Numbered from the stretch's first letter, positions 48,395-61,429 are shown. The stretch: DNA of 64,000 bases from Enoplosus armatus (GCF_043641665.1 NC_092182.1:17783241-17847240); one strand, 5' to 3'. The notes: generated by a model not told the origin, from the sequence alone. A program made the numbers and translations.

Positions 48395-50110
48395 CTCGCT
48401 TTGAAGCACTGACTGACTGAATTAATTCAAATCACCATGTATGGCACTCATTCTGTCTTTGGAACTAACGGACTAAAAAAGTGCACATAGACCGAGATCA
48501 TCTTGTGCACACTGTACTGTGTCAGTACTTGCATATTGGTGGCCCGTTACACTGTGACTAGATCTATATTCTCCCATGCTGTAGCCCGCTGATGGCTGGC
48601 CTCGGATAGCCTATTTATACTGTGCATCTATATCAGTGTTTTACAGTAAATGCTGAAGGCCAGCAACAATATTAGAATCAGTCTAGCTGCTCAATATGTT
48701 TCACAGCCTGCAGAAGGAGCTCACACCGATGCTCACATGGACTTCTCTGTCTGCCATCAGTTTTGACACAACAAAGGAGGACAGAAAATCACAACTCAAA
48801 GACATGCATGAATGCACAAATATACAGTGTAATATTAGACGCATACAGACACACTGGACATTGCTGATGAAGAAGCCACTGCCCGTGACAAAGACTACTT
48901 TTTGCCTTACTGTAAGACTGACGACTGATAATGAAAAAAATCTTTTTTTATATTAATGATGTTTTGGGATTTTCATTTAGTTAGCACTGTTAAACATTGG
49001 GAAAATGATATCAGTATGTTGCAGAACACTGTTGTCTGGGCTTGCTGATTGCTCTGGGCCGGCTGAAAGAGCCACTGAATAAGTACACCCGGTGTTTTTT
49101 TGTATATCCTTATTCAAGGAAAAGAATGCCTTCTAAAAAAGGGGACTTTTCTGTGTCAATGTCTTTTTCATTTTTTGTTAATATGTCAGTCAAATGTGCT
49201 GTACATCATTAGTTTATTGCATGAGTGAACTTGAATAAGAGCAAGAAAACCACATTGCGGTTTATGACAGCGATGGCCATAGCACTGTTCATATGAGAAA
49301 CAAATATGTCAGAAAAGTGAAGCAACATTTAAAATATGGTCTGCCCATTTGTAGTGAAAGAATATACATTTCTGAACCAAACATTGAGTTTTGAATGGAA
49401 GTCCTGGCTTATAAAGGCATATACTTTCCCAGTGGAGAAGGATTATATGTGAAAACATGGTCTCAAATTGACTGAAGTAGACACATCTAAATTATGAATA
49501 TTTTCAAGCAACACCACCTTTATTTTTTTTACTGAGATGTAAAAATATTTCACCAGGAGACATCATGACCTTTGTATAAATAGTTTTCAGACTTTTTAGT
49601 TGGATTATATTAACCTACTTGTCGCACTATTCCTGGTAATGTACTCCAGTCATGCCAGCCAGGGTAAGATAGTACATTAGTACTGACATTTGTAACTGCA
49701 TACAAGTGCCTTATGGTAAAAGTAGCAGATTGTGAGCTTCTGGTAAAGAACAGAAGGCAAATCAAAGCATCTGTTGAACACTTGTGGACAAATAAACATC
49801 CCCCCCAACGCTTACACAACATGAAGAGAGGAGAGAAGATTTCTAGAAGAGCAGAAAATGTCGGCAAGGCCAGACAAACTTTCTCTGGATCTAATTTGGG
49901 TCGATGAAGTGGCTGTAAAGCATGAAGAGTCCGCTTGTTTTATTTTTTAGGTATTGCTGGACAATCTTGTATTAGCTGCATGAAGCTAGCTCCTGTTGCT
50001 GTTCTGACCCCCCCCCCACCCATTTTTTTTTTTTTCGTTGTCATGACTCAGTGTTTTATTTATTTTATGTTTGGCTGCACTGTTTTAACATTGTAAATAA
50101 AATAAAAGGA
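48395..50110 (+). other. itga7 3' UTR (about 1.7 kb)
   Basis: Non-coding sequence from the B-tail stop to overlapping AATAAA signals at 50096-50106. No repeats seen apart from C and T homopolymer runs near 50010-50036. Confidence 0.55.
50096..50106 (+). promoter_or_regulatory. Polyadenylation signals (two overlapping AATAAA) of itga7
   Basis: AATAAA at 50096-50101 and 50101-50106; a third AATAAA (aaaataaaccc) follows near 50116. It is the only strong cluster after the B-tail stop. Confidence 0.55.
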
Positions 50111-51302
50111 AACAAAATAAACCCATCAGATAACGTAAGTCATGTCATGCTCAGTTGAATTTCAGTCACAACAATTCGCCTGCAGTATTTGATTTGTTAA
50201 ACCTGCAGTTCCCTCAGAGAACACCAGGGGGAAGCAAATGTCTGAAAAGTAGTCCGTACTGTTCGGGTTACAGAACTGTATGTGATACACAAAACCAATG
50301 AATCCCATGTAAATATTGTCATTTTAAGTATGGAACAAAAACAATTAACTTGTGATAATAAATTAGCATTATTTTGTTCCTTATTTTCATGGTAATGCTA
50401 ATAAACTTGTCGTGTGATGTGAATTTGTCAACTTGAGGAGAGACATATTTAAGGACAGAGATTAGTGGTACATTAAAGAAAAGGGTTTTCTGCATTTTAC
50501 AAAACCTTTGCTTTTGAATGTACATACTCTTGAAGAAGACGTAAAGGTATTTTGTGTCTATGAAATACAGTATGTAGATCTTGTGTGTGTGTGTAACTAA
50601 AATGAAACAATAACAAATGAATAGGAAACTAATTGTGGTTTTGTCACATAATAATAACAATCATCATCAGGATATGTCACAGTCCAAGACCTCAGCTTGT
50701 GCTCTGACTCATAGAAATGAACGTAAAGGTCTGCCATATATAGCTCGAGGTCAGACTGACCTGAGCTTTAAATCCTCAGCTCATTTCCTGTTCTAACTGG
50801 CTTCCAGCAGGGGGATGATTCAATTGTTCGTACATGGTTCTTTTGCTTTAGGTCCAATTTAAATCCAAGCTGCTACATGAGGTGTGTGAGAGAGAGATGT
50901 TTGGCTTTGAGTGTTGCAGCAAGAGTAAAAAAAAAAATATTGGATGTAAGCATAGATGACCTTCTCTAGATCAGTCTCTCAACTGTACAACGGAAGAATC
51001 TGAAGCTCTATAGCACCTGTTTATTAGCTTTATGTTTGAGGTACAGTCTTTTAGATCATTCAGATGTATATTGGGTTCTAAGACAGACAGGCAGAGCTGG
51101 ACAATAATTATATCAGTATCATTATATTGATACTGTGACAACACTTTAGGTAGTGCTTTCATATAAACATCTATCTAAAATAATCCAAATAAGGGGTGGA
51201 TGAGAAATTATACATCCACACAAAAGCCTTAACTGTTCATTCCACTCTGCTAGTAAAATACAATACATGGAGAAAACGTTATTACTTAACTGTAATGCAG
51301 GA

Positions 51303-51720
51303 TTAAAGGAATAGTTTGATAATAATAATATAGATTTTAATAATGAGTTATACAAGAGGATCTATACCACTCTCATATCAGTCTGTTCAATATGAATCTT
51401 CAGCTAGCAGCTGGTTAGCTTAGCTTAGCTTAGCACAAAGACGTGAACAAGAAGTGTAAAAATGACTATTTACCTTTAAGTTTTTGTATGGATTAAACAA
51501 ACGAGATATAACGTGCTTTTAGAGGTGTTGGTAGGCGGATTGTGTTGCCTTCAGACAGAGCCAGCTGCTTCTCCCTGTTTCCCGTCTAGCTAAGCTGAAC
51601 GGCTGGTGGCTGTAGCTTCATATTGAACGGACAGATTCGAGAGTGGTATCAATCCTCTTACCTAACTCTTGGAAAGAATGCGAATAAGCATATTTCCCAA
51701 AATGTTGAAGTGTAAAACCA
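51303..51720. repeat. TTAGCTTAGC-type palindromic repeat, second copy
   Basis: Contains AGCAGCTGGTTAGCTTAGC and the inverted CTAGCTAAGCTGAACGGCTGG, with AAAGGAATAGTTTGA and CCCAAAATGTTGAAGTG at the ends. It parallels 20094-20540. Confidence 0.7.
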
Positions 51721-52009
51721 AGAAATATGAAAGCTAATGTTTAAGCTATAATATAATAAGCTAATATATAATATCTCAAATCATGTAACTCTACCATCAT
51801 ACCATGATCTGCAAAACAAGATGGGGATTTAGTTATGGTAACTGAAAATGTTTAATTGATATTTGATTGAACCTGAGCCAAATCAAGACCCACCTACTGC
51901 GAGATCAGGGTAATGACGTAAAGCTCAAAGTGAAACTCAAAACATATCTGAACGACTAATAGTAAATACGTGGCCTATAATAGCATTTGTACTATTTTGG
52001 GTTGGTTAG

Positions 52010-52470
52010 GGACACCTGTATTTTATTAGGTGCACTTGTACAATCTATTGCATTTCAATACAACAGATCGGATGCCATAAATTCTACCTTTACAAAGTTT
52101 ATAATGTTCAGTTTTTGTTGACATTGTTGGAAATGTGTAAAATCAATGACACGTTTATTACTGAGGTCATAGTTAAAGGTGGTGTTGTACTGGACTACAT
52201 TATATTGAGAGGTGTTCCTAATTTTGTTTGTCCTGCCTATTTACATACATGAGGAGGGAAGAATATTAGAAACATCTCTGAATATAATGCAGTCCAGTAC
52301 AACCCATCACTAACTATGACCCCCAGTGCTAAAATATATAATTGAATTAACAACTCTATGACAATGTTAACAAACACTAAACATTAGAGGCATCATAAAA
52401 GTACTCTTTATGGCAGGACTGGTGCCTTAGACTGTACAGATGTACCTAATAAAGTGGCCATGAGTGTATA
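52010..52470. mobile_element. Fold-back (long inverted repeat) non-autonomous element
   Basis: The ends are GTATTTTATTAGGTGCACTTG and the inverted GATGTACCTAATAAAGTGGCC. Inner arms 52165-52216 and 52271-52322 are inverted copies of one another with few mismatches (GGTCATAGTTA, TTGTACTGGACT, CATTATATT shared). No coding capacity. The CACTTTATTAGGTACA end is a very common fish repeat; the superfamily is not certain. Confidence 0.7.
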
Positions 52471-52668
52471 ATCCTGTTTAAAAATTAAGTTTAAAGTTAA
52501 TCTTAAGGAAAACAGCTCAGACTAAACATAAATGTTACTTTTTATCGTGTGAGTGAATTAGATTTTTCTCTAATCCAAAAGCTCATGATCTTATTATAGT
52601 AATGAAAACGAATTCCCGTCAGAACCCTTCAGATGTCATCCCAGTTGCCATGGCAGTTAAACAGTCAG

Positions 52669-52671
<3 letters not shown>

Positions 52672-52718
<47 letters not shown>

Positions 52719-52831
52719 CGTGTGTGTGTATGTGTTGCAGTTTAAGCGGATTGTCACCCATTAGGGCACTTTGATGAGCCAAATCTGTTGATGTCTCATC
52801 CAGTATTGGGGAAGTGACTAATAATAACACA

Positions 52832-52876
<45 letters not shown>
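52672..52876. repeat. (TG)n and (CA)n tracts in inverted arrangement
   Basis: A TG tract at 52672-52710 (with imperfect TG to about 52735) and a CA tract at 52829-52876, separated by about 95-120 bp. The two tracts are complementary, so they can pair in single-stranded DNA or RNA. Confidence 0.9.
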
Positions 52877-52878
<2 letters not shown>

Positions 52879-53934
52879 CAGAGACAAAGTGAACACTAAT
52901 AAAGCTGGTGTCACTCTCACAAATCAAGCCTTAAGTTGTCTTTGTTTGAAATTAACAAAATGAAGGAAGCTGACATTTAACAAATGAAGGGTTTTTATTC
53001 CAAGACACTCGTTCCTTTGGGAGAAGCTTCTTTCTGAAATCCCTTCATCAGCATGTTAAGAAAAAACACATTAGACGTTCCTTTCTACTGTGTAAGCAAA
53101 GGTTTGGATGACCCATACTGTTACGGTTGAACCATAGTGCGCTTTACACTAAGTACTTTTAAATGGTCCCGATAATGAATTTCAAAACAAGAAAAAAATG
53201 AACCGTTTACCTGAAAATTTAAATGTACATACATTATCTTCAGCATGATCTTGGACAATTCAGCCTATACTTAAAAAAGTATCCCTAAAATGAAAATAAA
53301 ACATCCACAACATTAATCTGAGCCGCTGTTAAGATGCAAACTGTGAGGCTGATCCTTCACTGATGAGTCAGTAACATTATTGTAAACCCTGAGGTGTGAG
53401 ATGATATTGTGGATACGTCCTCTAGATTAGAAACATTAGCTCCGGAGCAAAATATTACAAAACTAATAAGCAGTAAATGTGTCACTCTCGTGCTCATTTC
53501 ATTTGTGTCTGCTTTCTTTTTCTGCTTTTAAAGACTTTTTGAGGTTCATTACTTTGTTGCCTAAGATCACCAAAGTTGTCCGGACTAATCTGCTTAATTT
53601 TGGTGCACGATTAAGCGGGTAATGAGTGTTCTCACATATTGTCTGTCCGCACATGCAATGTGGACTACGGGACAACAGGGACTGGTGGATCAGAGTCCAT
53701 TTGCAGGGATTTATCTGTTTAATAACTGGGAGAGTTGTGTTGCACTACCCTAAGGGCCACATAATAACCCACTATGGCGCTCAGTCATCACTAATGCCCT
53801 GATCCTGCTAAATGGACCTAGTTAAGTCTCATATTAGGGGCTGGTTCTTCCTCCATCCTGTCCCCTGTTCCCCTTTGTACAGTAGCATCTTTCTCCAGCC
53901 CTCCTGGGGGTCTCCAGCCAGTGATTGTGAGGTG

Positions 53935-53942
53935 TATATAAG
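53935..53942 (+). promoter_or_regulatory. TATA box of npff
   Basis: TATATAAG lies 182 nt before the start codon at 54124. Transcription would start around 53965-53970, giving a 5' UTR of about 155 nt if no UTR intron is present. The surrounding sequence (53650-53930) is less AT-rich than its flanks and carries no repeat, consistent with a compact promoter. Confidence 0.7.
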
Positions 53943-54123
53943 ACCTGGCGAGGATGTCACCACCACTGAAGTTACCCAGGACACAACGCAAAGAGGACAC
54001 TTAAACCCTGAGCAAGACGAGTCTTTCCTCTGTTCTCCGAGAACCGAGCCTTTGAAGTCAACAGGTGTGATCAGGACAGCCGAAATCTTCCTCTGCCTTT
54101 GCCATCATCTCCAGTTTGAGACC

Positions 54124-56246
54124 ATGGACACAGCTGCGGTGGTGACTATTCTGGCTCTGGTTCTGGCGATGGCTGGCGTCAGTCAGGCTCTTCACATCCA
54201 AGGCAGTCTGGACAAAAATGACATCCTGCCAGGCTCGGAGGAGAACATGGTCGACCACTTGCTAGGGCTGGTGAGACAACAAACCACTTAAAAAGTATTT
54301 AATTATCATCACATTGTCATTAGTATTTTATTATCTTAGCCGTTTGATTTAACTGTAGCTGTAGCAAGGAAATATAGGTACAACACCATTTATGTGTGTT
54401 TTATACCACATAATTCATGTCACATCCAATTTGCCAAAACCATTTTGGCATCTGAAAATAAAAATCTAATTTTGAAACATATCTCAGGCACACAATGTTA
54501 TGTGTTAAAATATCCTGAGGCTTCACCACAACCATTTTCAGAAAGGTCTGTCGCTACATGTGATGAAGTATGTAAATGGAATTTGAGCGCTTTTATCAAG
54601 TGGGACAAGCTGAATCACACAACCCATTTAGATTTCTGATGGTGCTCCTCTTCATGCAACAGTTTGAAATACACTGTAATATATTCTGGGGTCAACAGAC
54701 AGTCAGAGCAGGAAGATTCAGTTCATGAGGAAAAATACAAGGTTGTAGCGAGCAGAGACAGACAGATCTGGGTTTTAATTTTTCATAAAGATAAGGCTGG
54801 ATGGATATTTGAGTGGATGTGAGGTACATTTCTTTGCCTTTGTACACTGATATCTACATCTCAAGGTCCCTTGTCACAGCAGCACCGACTGGCTGGAGTC
54901 ACAACCCCCAGGGTTTGTGTTGCAACCCAAAATTGAATGCAGTTAGAGCTCTTGATGTTCCCAAGATACTTTGTGGGTTTTTCTTATTCAAAGACAGAAT
55001 ACAAGACTTTTTGATACTAGGCTTTGCATTTGTTTGTGCGTGTGGTGTTTTGCTCTAGGAGAGTGAAAACACAGATAACAGCATTGATGATCGTCTGCTG
55101 ACTGCAGTGCTGAGAGCTCTGCTGCTCGGATCCCAGAGAGAAACTAGGAACTCTGTCCTCCATCAGCCACAGAGGTCAGTGCCATTACAGAGCCTGTATT
55201 CATCACACACATACAGTACACGTGAAAACAATCACACAGGAAATGGGTGATCTAAAACTGTACAATTTCAGCCTTCTCTATAGCAGTTTCTGATCAGCAC
55301 TGAATTAAAACCAAATACATGACATTAAGTACAGTAGGTTCACTCAGATACAACACTTGCTGCATAGTCCAATGCCATGTTAGGGTCACATGAGGAGTTT
55401 CAGAAAAAGAACAGACATCATACATGGCTCTGTATCAGTACACTACAAGAGCCATGCAGATCGTGCTGCCACAAACGATTCTTTTCATTATCGAATAATC
55501 TGCTGATTATTTTCTGGATAAATCATTTATTCTGTAAAACTGAAAAATGCTCATCCCGGTTTCCTGGAGCTTGAGGTTGGTCTGACCAACAGTCCAAAGT
55601 CCAAAGATACTCAGTTTACTATAATGTAAGACAAGAAAAAGCTGCATATTTTCACATTTTAAAAGCTGGAATCAGAGAATTTTTGGTATAGTTAGTTAGT
55701 CTGTCGAATCATCAACATACTGTTGCAGCTCAACATGCAGATAAAATGAAGATCCATTTGACCATTTGCAACTCTTTTCCATATCTGAATTTTAAAATGA
55801 CACAAAGTACCATATGTACCATTTTTGAATATCATGTACTTGAGATTGTCCGTAAAAGTAGCCAACCACCAAGATCATGTTTTTGAAATTGTGGTCTCAG
55901 CCTTGAGGGTTTAAACATTTTACTAAAACTGTTGCTTCTTTTATCTTAAACTTACCTCCCATCAGTCCTGCCTGCTCTGATCAGCTAATTACAGTTAAGG
56001 TTTGACCTCAAAAGCCTGGTTTTGTGTGATTGTAGGAAATTTATAAAAAGGGCTATTTAAACCAAATATTACTTACATTAGTTTACATTACATCAGTTCC
56101 TGCCTCTGTTTCTCCTCCCCGGCAGGTTTGGCCGCGGCTCCAGAGGGCAGGTAGTGTCGGAGGATCAGATACATTCCCGTGACTGGGAGGGCGCCCCCGG
56201 TCAGATCTGGAGTATGGCCGTGCCTCAGAGATTTGGCAAGAAATAA
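54124..56246 (+). CDS. npff: neuropeptide FF precursor (pro-NPFF), 127 aa, three exons
   Basis: Secreted precursor of RF-amide peptides that act on NPFF receptors in brain and spinal cord (opioid modulation, feeding; family knowledge). Coding exons 54124-54270, 55059-55174, 56126-56246 join to 384 nt in frame. The ATG is in good context (ACCATGG). Residues 1-23 are a signal peptide ([17 protein letters not shown]). The first peptide is [10 protein letters not shown] followed by the amidation/cleavage signal GR; it corresponds to human NPFF (FLFQPQRF). The second ends SMAVPQRF followed by GKK and stop, corresponding to NPAF/NPSF. PQRF (not LPxRF) separates it from npvf. The first peptide is encoded across the exon 2/3 junction (CAGAG/GTTTGGC). 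Length is close to human (113 aa). It lies 6 kb after itga7 and 7 kb before ppp1r1a. Confidence 0.94.
55472..55745 (+). repeat. ATTAATCGATTAAT-type repeat in npff intron 2
   Basis: Starts GCCACAAACGATTCTTTTCATTATCG, contains GACCAACAGTCCAAAGTCCAAAGATACTCAG and ends GTCGAATCATC..GTTGCAGCTCAA. It is a near full-length copy. Confidence 0.75.
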
Positions 56247-56571
56247 TGCGGCAGGCAGATCCACACATCACTGTCCTGGCATAAGGCCAAGCAGCGGGCA
56301 ACCGTGGAGAGATGAAATATGAATGAATAAATCTGAATTATATTAAAACACTGTCCCAGCCCATTAGGCCTTACTTGACACCCAACGTTTAGTTAAAGAT
56401 GACATGAGCTTCATTTTTGTCTGATTTCCAACACTGCTGAGCATGTTAACGAGTGCCTATTGAGGCTTTCTGATCAGACCTCATTTGTTCTGACTGGAAA
56501 GTTATTAAGGACCAAAAGTCTTTGCTGTAAATTGATTGCTGTATTTTTGTCATTCTTCTTTTCTCTGGTCA

Positions 56572-56577
56572 AATAAA
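56572..56577 (+). promoter_or_regulatory. Polyadenylation signal AATAAA of npff
   Basis: Lies 326 nt after the stop codon. It is followed within 25 nt by a TGTGAGTGTGTGTTC-type GT-rich downstream element, a convincing cleavage site context. Confidence 0.75.
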
Positions 56578-56806
56578 AGAGCTTTGAACTTGGAAAAGAT
56601 ATACTTGTGAGTGTGTGTTCAAAATGATCAATGTACAAATATCAGTATTACAGTCAAATATTCAAAGAGTGTTATCTGGACTTACAGTATACAACAAATA
56701 CAGATGTTGAAATCATATGAAAGACGTTTCTGTCTGAGCTTTAACATCTGCATGAAACAAAATTAAATGTAATCACTGGAATAAATATTCATTTTAAAAC
56801 ACAAAT

Positions 56807-57065
56807 TAGGGCTGTAACTAATGATTATTTTCATTATCAGTTAATCTATCAGTTATTTTTACAATCAATTTATCAATTGATTAGTCTAAAAAATACTGTG
56901 TTTTGTCCAAAAACACAAAAAACATTTAATTCAAAATAGTATAAAACTGAGAAAAAGTAAATCCTCACATTTTACAATTTGTAACAAGCAAGTATTTAGA
57001 AATGTTCCGCAGTCAAAATAATTGCTAACCTGCACTCAGTTTTGGCTGCTGGACAACTTTACAGC
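56807..57065 (+). repeat. ATTAATCGATTAAT-type repeat
   Basis: Starts TTAGGGCTGTAACTAATGATTATTTTC, includes TTATCAATTGATTAGTC and GTAAATCCTCACATTT. It lies directly upstream of the LINE fragment. Confidence 0.75.
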
Positions 57066-57089
57066 ATCAGCTCAGTTGTAATTGTTTAT

Positions 57090-57703
57090 AATAGTCAGTG
57101 ACGTTGTTGGGGTGGAGCTGGACTCTCTGACGGTGGTGTCAGAGAGGAGGACGCTGTCTAAGCTGCGGGGCATCTTGGACAATGTCTCACATCCTCTCCA
57201 TGACGTACTGGTCGGACACAAGAGCAGCTTCAGTGGGAGACTCATTGCTCCCAAATGTACAACTGAGCGCCACAGGAAATCATTCCTGCCTGTGGCCATC
57301 AAACTGTTCAACTCCTCCCTCTGAGGGTCAGACACTCAGGAAGAAACTGGAAATCTGTATCTGTATCTACTTCACCTGTCATACACTACCTCACTATTTA
57401 TTGTGAATGTTTAAGTGCAATACATGTATAGTGCAATACATATATAGTCATACACTACAGTGCAACACATCCATACATATATATACATTGTTACTGTATA
57501 TATATATATTTTTTTTTACCTCACTTCACTTAAATACTGTAAATGTGTATATTTTTAATTTTCTATTTCTTATTTTTATATTTTGTACATACCTTTAGTT
57601 CTAAATTATGCTATTTTTCTACTCTGGAATGGGAGCACCGGTACTGTACAATTTCCCCCCGGGGATCAATAAAGTATTTCTGATTCTGATTCTGATTCTG
57701 ATA
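57090..57703 (+). mobile_element. 5'-truncated LINE: end of reverse-transcriptase ORF plus 3' tail
   Basis: Frame 57082-57324 reads VELDSLTVVSERRTLSKLRG, then ILDNVSHPLHDVL, SSFSGRL, TERHRKSFLPVAIKLFNSSL and stop. This matches the C-terminus shared by fish LINE ORF2 proteins of the L2/CR1/Rex type. The element ends at GGGGATCAATAAAGTATTTC followed by tandem TCTGAT units, the usual 3' end of these elements. The upstream polymerase domain is absent, so this is a dead copy. The exact clade is not assigned. Confidence 0.8.
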
Positions 57704-58082
57704 ATACATTTTCCTCACAACTGATTAGCAGGATGTATATGGCACAGTGCTATATTTGTTGGATATGCATAAAACATGAAAATATAGTCACTTCATTTCA
57801 ACACTAATTGGTCGCAATTTCTACAGCACAAACATCTGCTAGACCACATACAAGCACATAATTACATCGTTTTTCCACTACATTACATTTAACTGTCTCG
57901 CTCAGACATCAGAGGAATGTAAATGAAGGACACAAAAAAATGTCTTTCATATAAGAAGACAATATCTTGTTTGGAAAAATATATCACTGGATATTTAGTT
58001 ATATTTTTGTCTCTACAACTGGCGGACAGCCGTGTGCAGGATTAGGATTTATGGGACGCGGATGGAAAATGTTTTATCCAGC

Positions 58083-58142
58083 AATCAGAATCAGAATCAG
58101 AATCAGAAATACTTTATTGATCCCCGGGGGCAAATTTTACAA
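58083..58142 (-). mobile_element. LINE 3' tail only, minus orientation
   Basis: Tandem AGAATC units followed by AAATACTTTATTGATCCCC are the reverse complement of the end of the element at 57703. This is a severely 5'-truncated copy, inserted in the opposite orientation 380 bp away. Confidence 0.75.
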
Positions 58143-61100
58143 TAATCTCTTCAATGTAAAGTGATGCACAGCTCCTCTCTGCAGACTAGCGGTGGCTGTT
58201 TGGTTTTTTGTGTGTGGTGAATTTACAGGCCACCTGGGGAAGCAGCATGCAATAAGCTCCAGCACTAATTAAAACATAGCAACATGCAATTACTCTACAC
58301 TTTAACGGTTTCCGCAGCCAATTACTGGGAAGGAAAGCACGTCAATCCCTCTTAGGAAGAGTCTTTTATTAGCCTGACCTCTCACTCCTCTTTATGAGCC
58401 CAGAAGACAAAATGAAAAATAACTGTGCTGATTGGAGACTATTGACAGATGACCTCTTCACTGCTAACCTATGTCTGCTTGGTTTGTTTTTCTGACCATT
58501 TAATCAAGGTGCATTGTTGCAGTGTGTGCGTCACAGGTACAGTAGAGCGTAATTTTCTCTCTCTTACACCATCAATTTCCAACACTAAGGGTAATTTTCA
58601 GCAATTCACCGTCTAGAATGCTTTTCAAAGTTTAACAATAATGTGCATAATATTGTATTACATACATTATTATTACCACAAGAAACAGGATAAGAAAACA
58701 AGTTCAGAAAACAAAAATATGTACACAGATATGAGACCGACAACAAGAAAGGTACATAATGTTCAAATGAGATAATCATGATATATATCTCTATATACTA
58801 AATAAGACTATGGAGTCATGGCCCTGTGGTGACCAAGCAATCATCTTTATTAGTACACACATGCTGACCTCATGTAACTCCTAGAATAGCAAAGCAGGGT
58901 TGAGTTGCACCAGCTATTCGTAAATTCATTGTTAAGTTCATGTATAAAGTCCTTCTTACGTTTTTAGTGACTACTAGCCAGTTTCAAACTGGTGATTTTC
59001 TAAATTGTATAGCACTATTAAAACTTAAGGTATGCATTAACTAAGATCTTTGTGATTTGTAAATCAGATAGACTATCAAAAGCAATTGTGACAGTAAACA
59101 GGTGGGTGACTTACATTTCCCAAAACAACCAGTTAATTTTCACCTTTGTGTTGCTTTACAAAGTGGCTCATTGCTGCGCCTTGTGGAAACTGGGGGAGAA
59201 ACACCCAATACAACGCTGGTTCTTACCAACCATCGACTACCAGTGGCAGCCTAAGGGGGCAGTAATGAGCCAATTACGGCTTAGAACATCAATAAGGTGA
59301 AGAAGGAGCCCCACCTTAAACCCTAGCTGGACAAACGTCACAAAGGTGAGAGTTAAGCTTTACCGGCAAGTTTTTTTTACAAGGTTTGGTTTGACAAGAG
59401 AAAATATTTCAAGGAACTTTTAAGGTAAGCCTAGTTACATATAACTACATAAATATGTAGTTAAATACACAAACAAACAAGCACAAAGACATGGAGGTCA
59501 GCCTAAACTGCCTACCTCACCAACCTCAGTGAAGACAAGGGAAACTCTCAGTAATCACTTTAGAGAGAGAAAGAAAAAACTGTCAGCTAAAATGTTCAGC
59601 GGGATCCCCCACCAGGATGTCTGAGGTGTCTAGGTGCACACTCAAAGCAACACAATAAAATGTGCAGCAACAAGGGAACTGACAATGAGATACGAGAAAT
59701 AAATATGAGGTAACAAGAAACATGTTGAGACAAAAAGATAAGACAAAAAGAGAGAGAGAGATCAGGGCGTGGGTGCTGTTGTCCACACAGCTGTAGCCTC
59801 TGATCTGCACAGCTGAGTTTAAGAGAGACTCAACTCATCTGAATTTCATGAGTCTGCAGGGGAGCTCAGGCAAAAAGTCTGTGTGTGCAGCAATTATAAC
59901 AGACAGAGACAGAAAGAGAGACACACAGAGAGATAAGACAGACTGATAAAGACTGTTATTGCCATCTACTGTATGCAGTAACTTTACAACAAAAAAATAA
60001 GAACTGCACCTTTCAGATTCGTTGTCCTTCTGTGTGAATGGCTTGCTGACCTTTCCTCGACCCCCCCTTTGCTCCCATTTTTCCGTCATGGTCATTGTCT
60101 TGGAAGGCAGCCATCTTGAACAGTGGAGAGGGAGGTCTACTGTAAGCCATTACCGGCCACGGCCATGACACAGCACAATTTGTCACACGCGACAGGCTTT
60201 AATGGCTACAGGGTGAGTGAAGGATGTTGTTTAAAGAAAAAAATAGCACTGTCAATGTCACAGGGAACGCTGCAGGGGTGTGCTCTCCTGCAGCACTAAC
60301 AAGTGCAAACCATGCTGCTGTGTTTTTATATCCATATAATAAAGAAAATCTATTATCTTGTCACAGTAATGAAAAAAATCAAACAGATTTCTTTTTCATT
60401 CACTTACAAGAGTACAGCTCAGGGTTGCAACTGGTGGCCAGAAGATATATAAAAGGGCTTTTAAAAAGATTTTATAGTGATATAGCTTCCGGTCATCAGT
60501 GGCAGAAATGATTGCACTGCACTCCAGTGGGTGAGTGGATAATAAATCTGGTGCCACCTCTGTTTTTACATGGTTTGTGACGACTTTAAAGGAAGAGACT
60601 TCTCTTGATTGGTTGCTAAGAAAATTGCTACCATTTGATGAGTTTGTATTTTCCACATTCTTCTTCAAGTTGCTCATTTTTTTGAGTCTCTGTGAGATGG
60701 TGATCGAGAACTGCGACGGTCCTGAATGAGGGTAGCAAGATTCAAGTTTCTGCTTATTGATTAACTTGTACAGTATGATCAATAAGTGTACGCAGTTTAT
60801 AGTTAAGCAACTTGCAAATACACTGGTATGGTTCTTTAAGTGAGCAATGGAGAGGTTTGCTTTGAGGAAAATAACTGACCACCACAACCTCACATTATGC
60901 AGCACACTGTCATCTATTGAAAGAGATAATTGCCTGGATAAATGAAGGCGGCTGGTATTAAAGATGCATGTATGTGGGCGGTTTGGTTTGATGATTCCAA
61001 CTAGTATTTAGGTCTGTTAGAGGCTTTTTATTGTTGTCTCTCTCTGACTTGCAATAACTTGTAAATAATTCAGCATAGAATAACACAGAAGAACATAGAA

Positions 61101-61385
61101 GATGGCTGCATGATATCTGATGAAAATCAAAACCACTGGCAGGGAGAGTAAAAACATGAAATACTAAAACACCATGCAGTATTTGATCGGTAATAAACAG
61201 GACCTTTACCAGTCTATAGGAGACTGTATGCATGGCTGTAAGCTTTTTTCTTTGAAGCGTACTCAACCAGAGACACAAACACTATGCTGGTATTAAGAGA
61301 TAACACACACTGTGTAATTTTACTAGTTTTCCCCCTCAGTCACTGTAAGCATCAGAGGCTGTATAGGAGAATACGCAGCCAGCTG

Positions 61386-61392
61386 TTGTCAG

Positions 61393-61429
<37 letters not shown>

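Larger units (their letters stand above)
50110..53930. other. Intergenic region between itga7 and npff
   Basis: No gene recognised. It holds a TTAGCTTAGC repeat (51303-51720), a fold-back element (52010-52470), paired (TG)n/(CA)n tracts (52672-52876) and AT-rich DNA. The last few hundred bases should include npff regulatory sequence. Confidence 0.6.

Noticed and set aside
57082..57324. 80-aa open frame considered as a host gene
   Set aside because: The sequence is the C-terminus of a LINE reverse-transcriptase protein and is followed by the LINE 3' tail.
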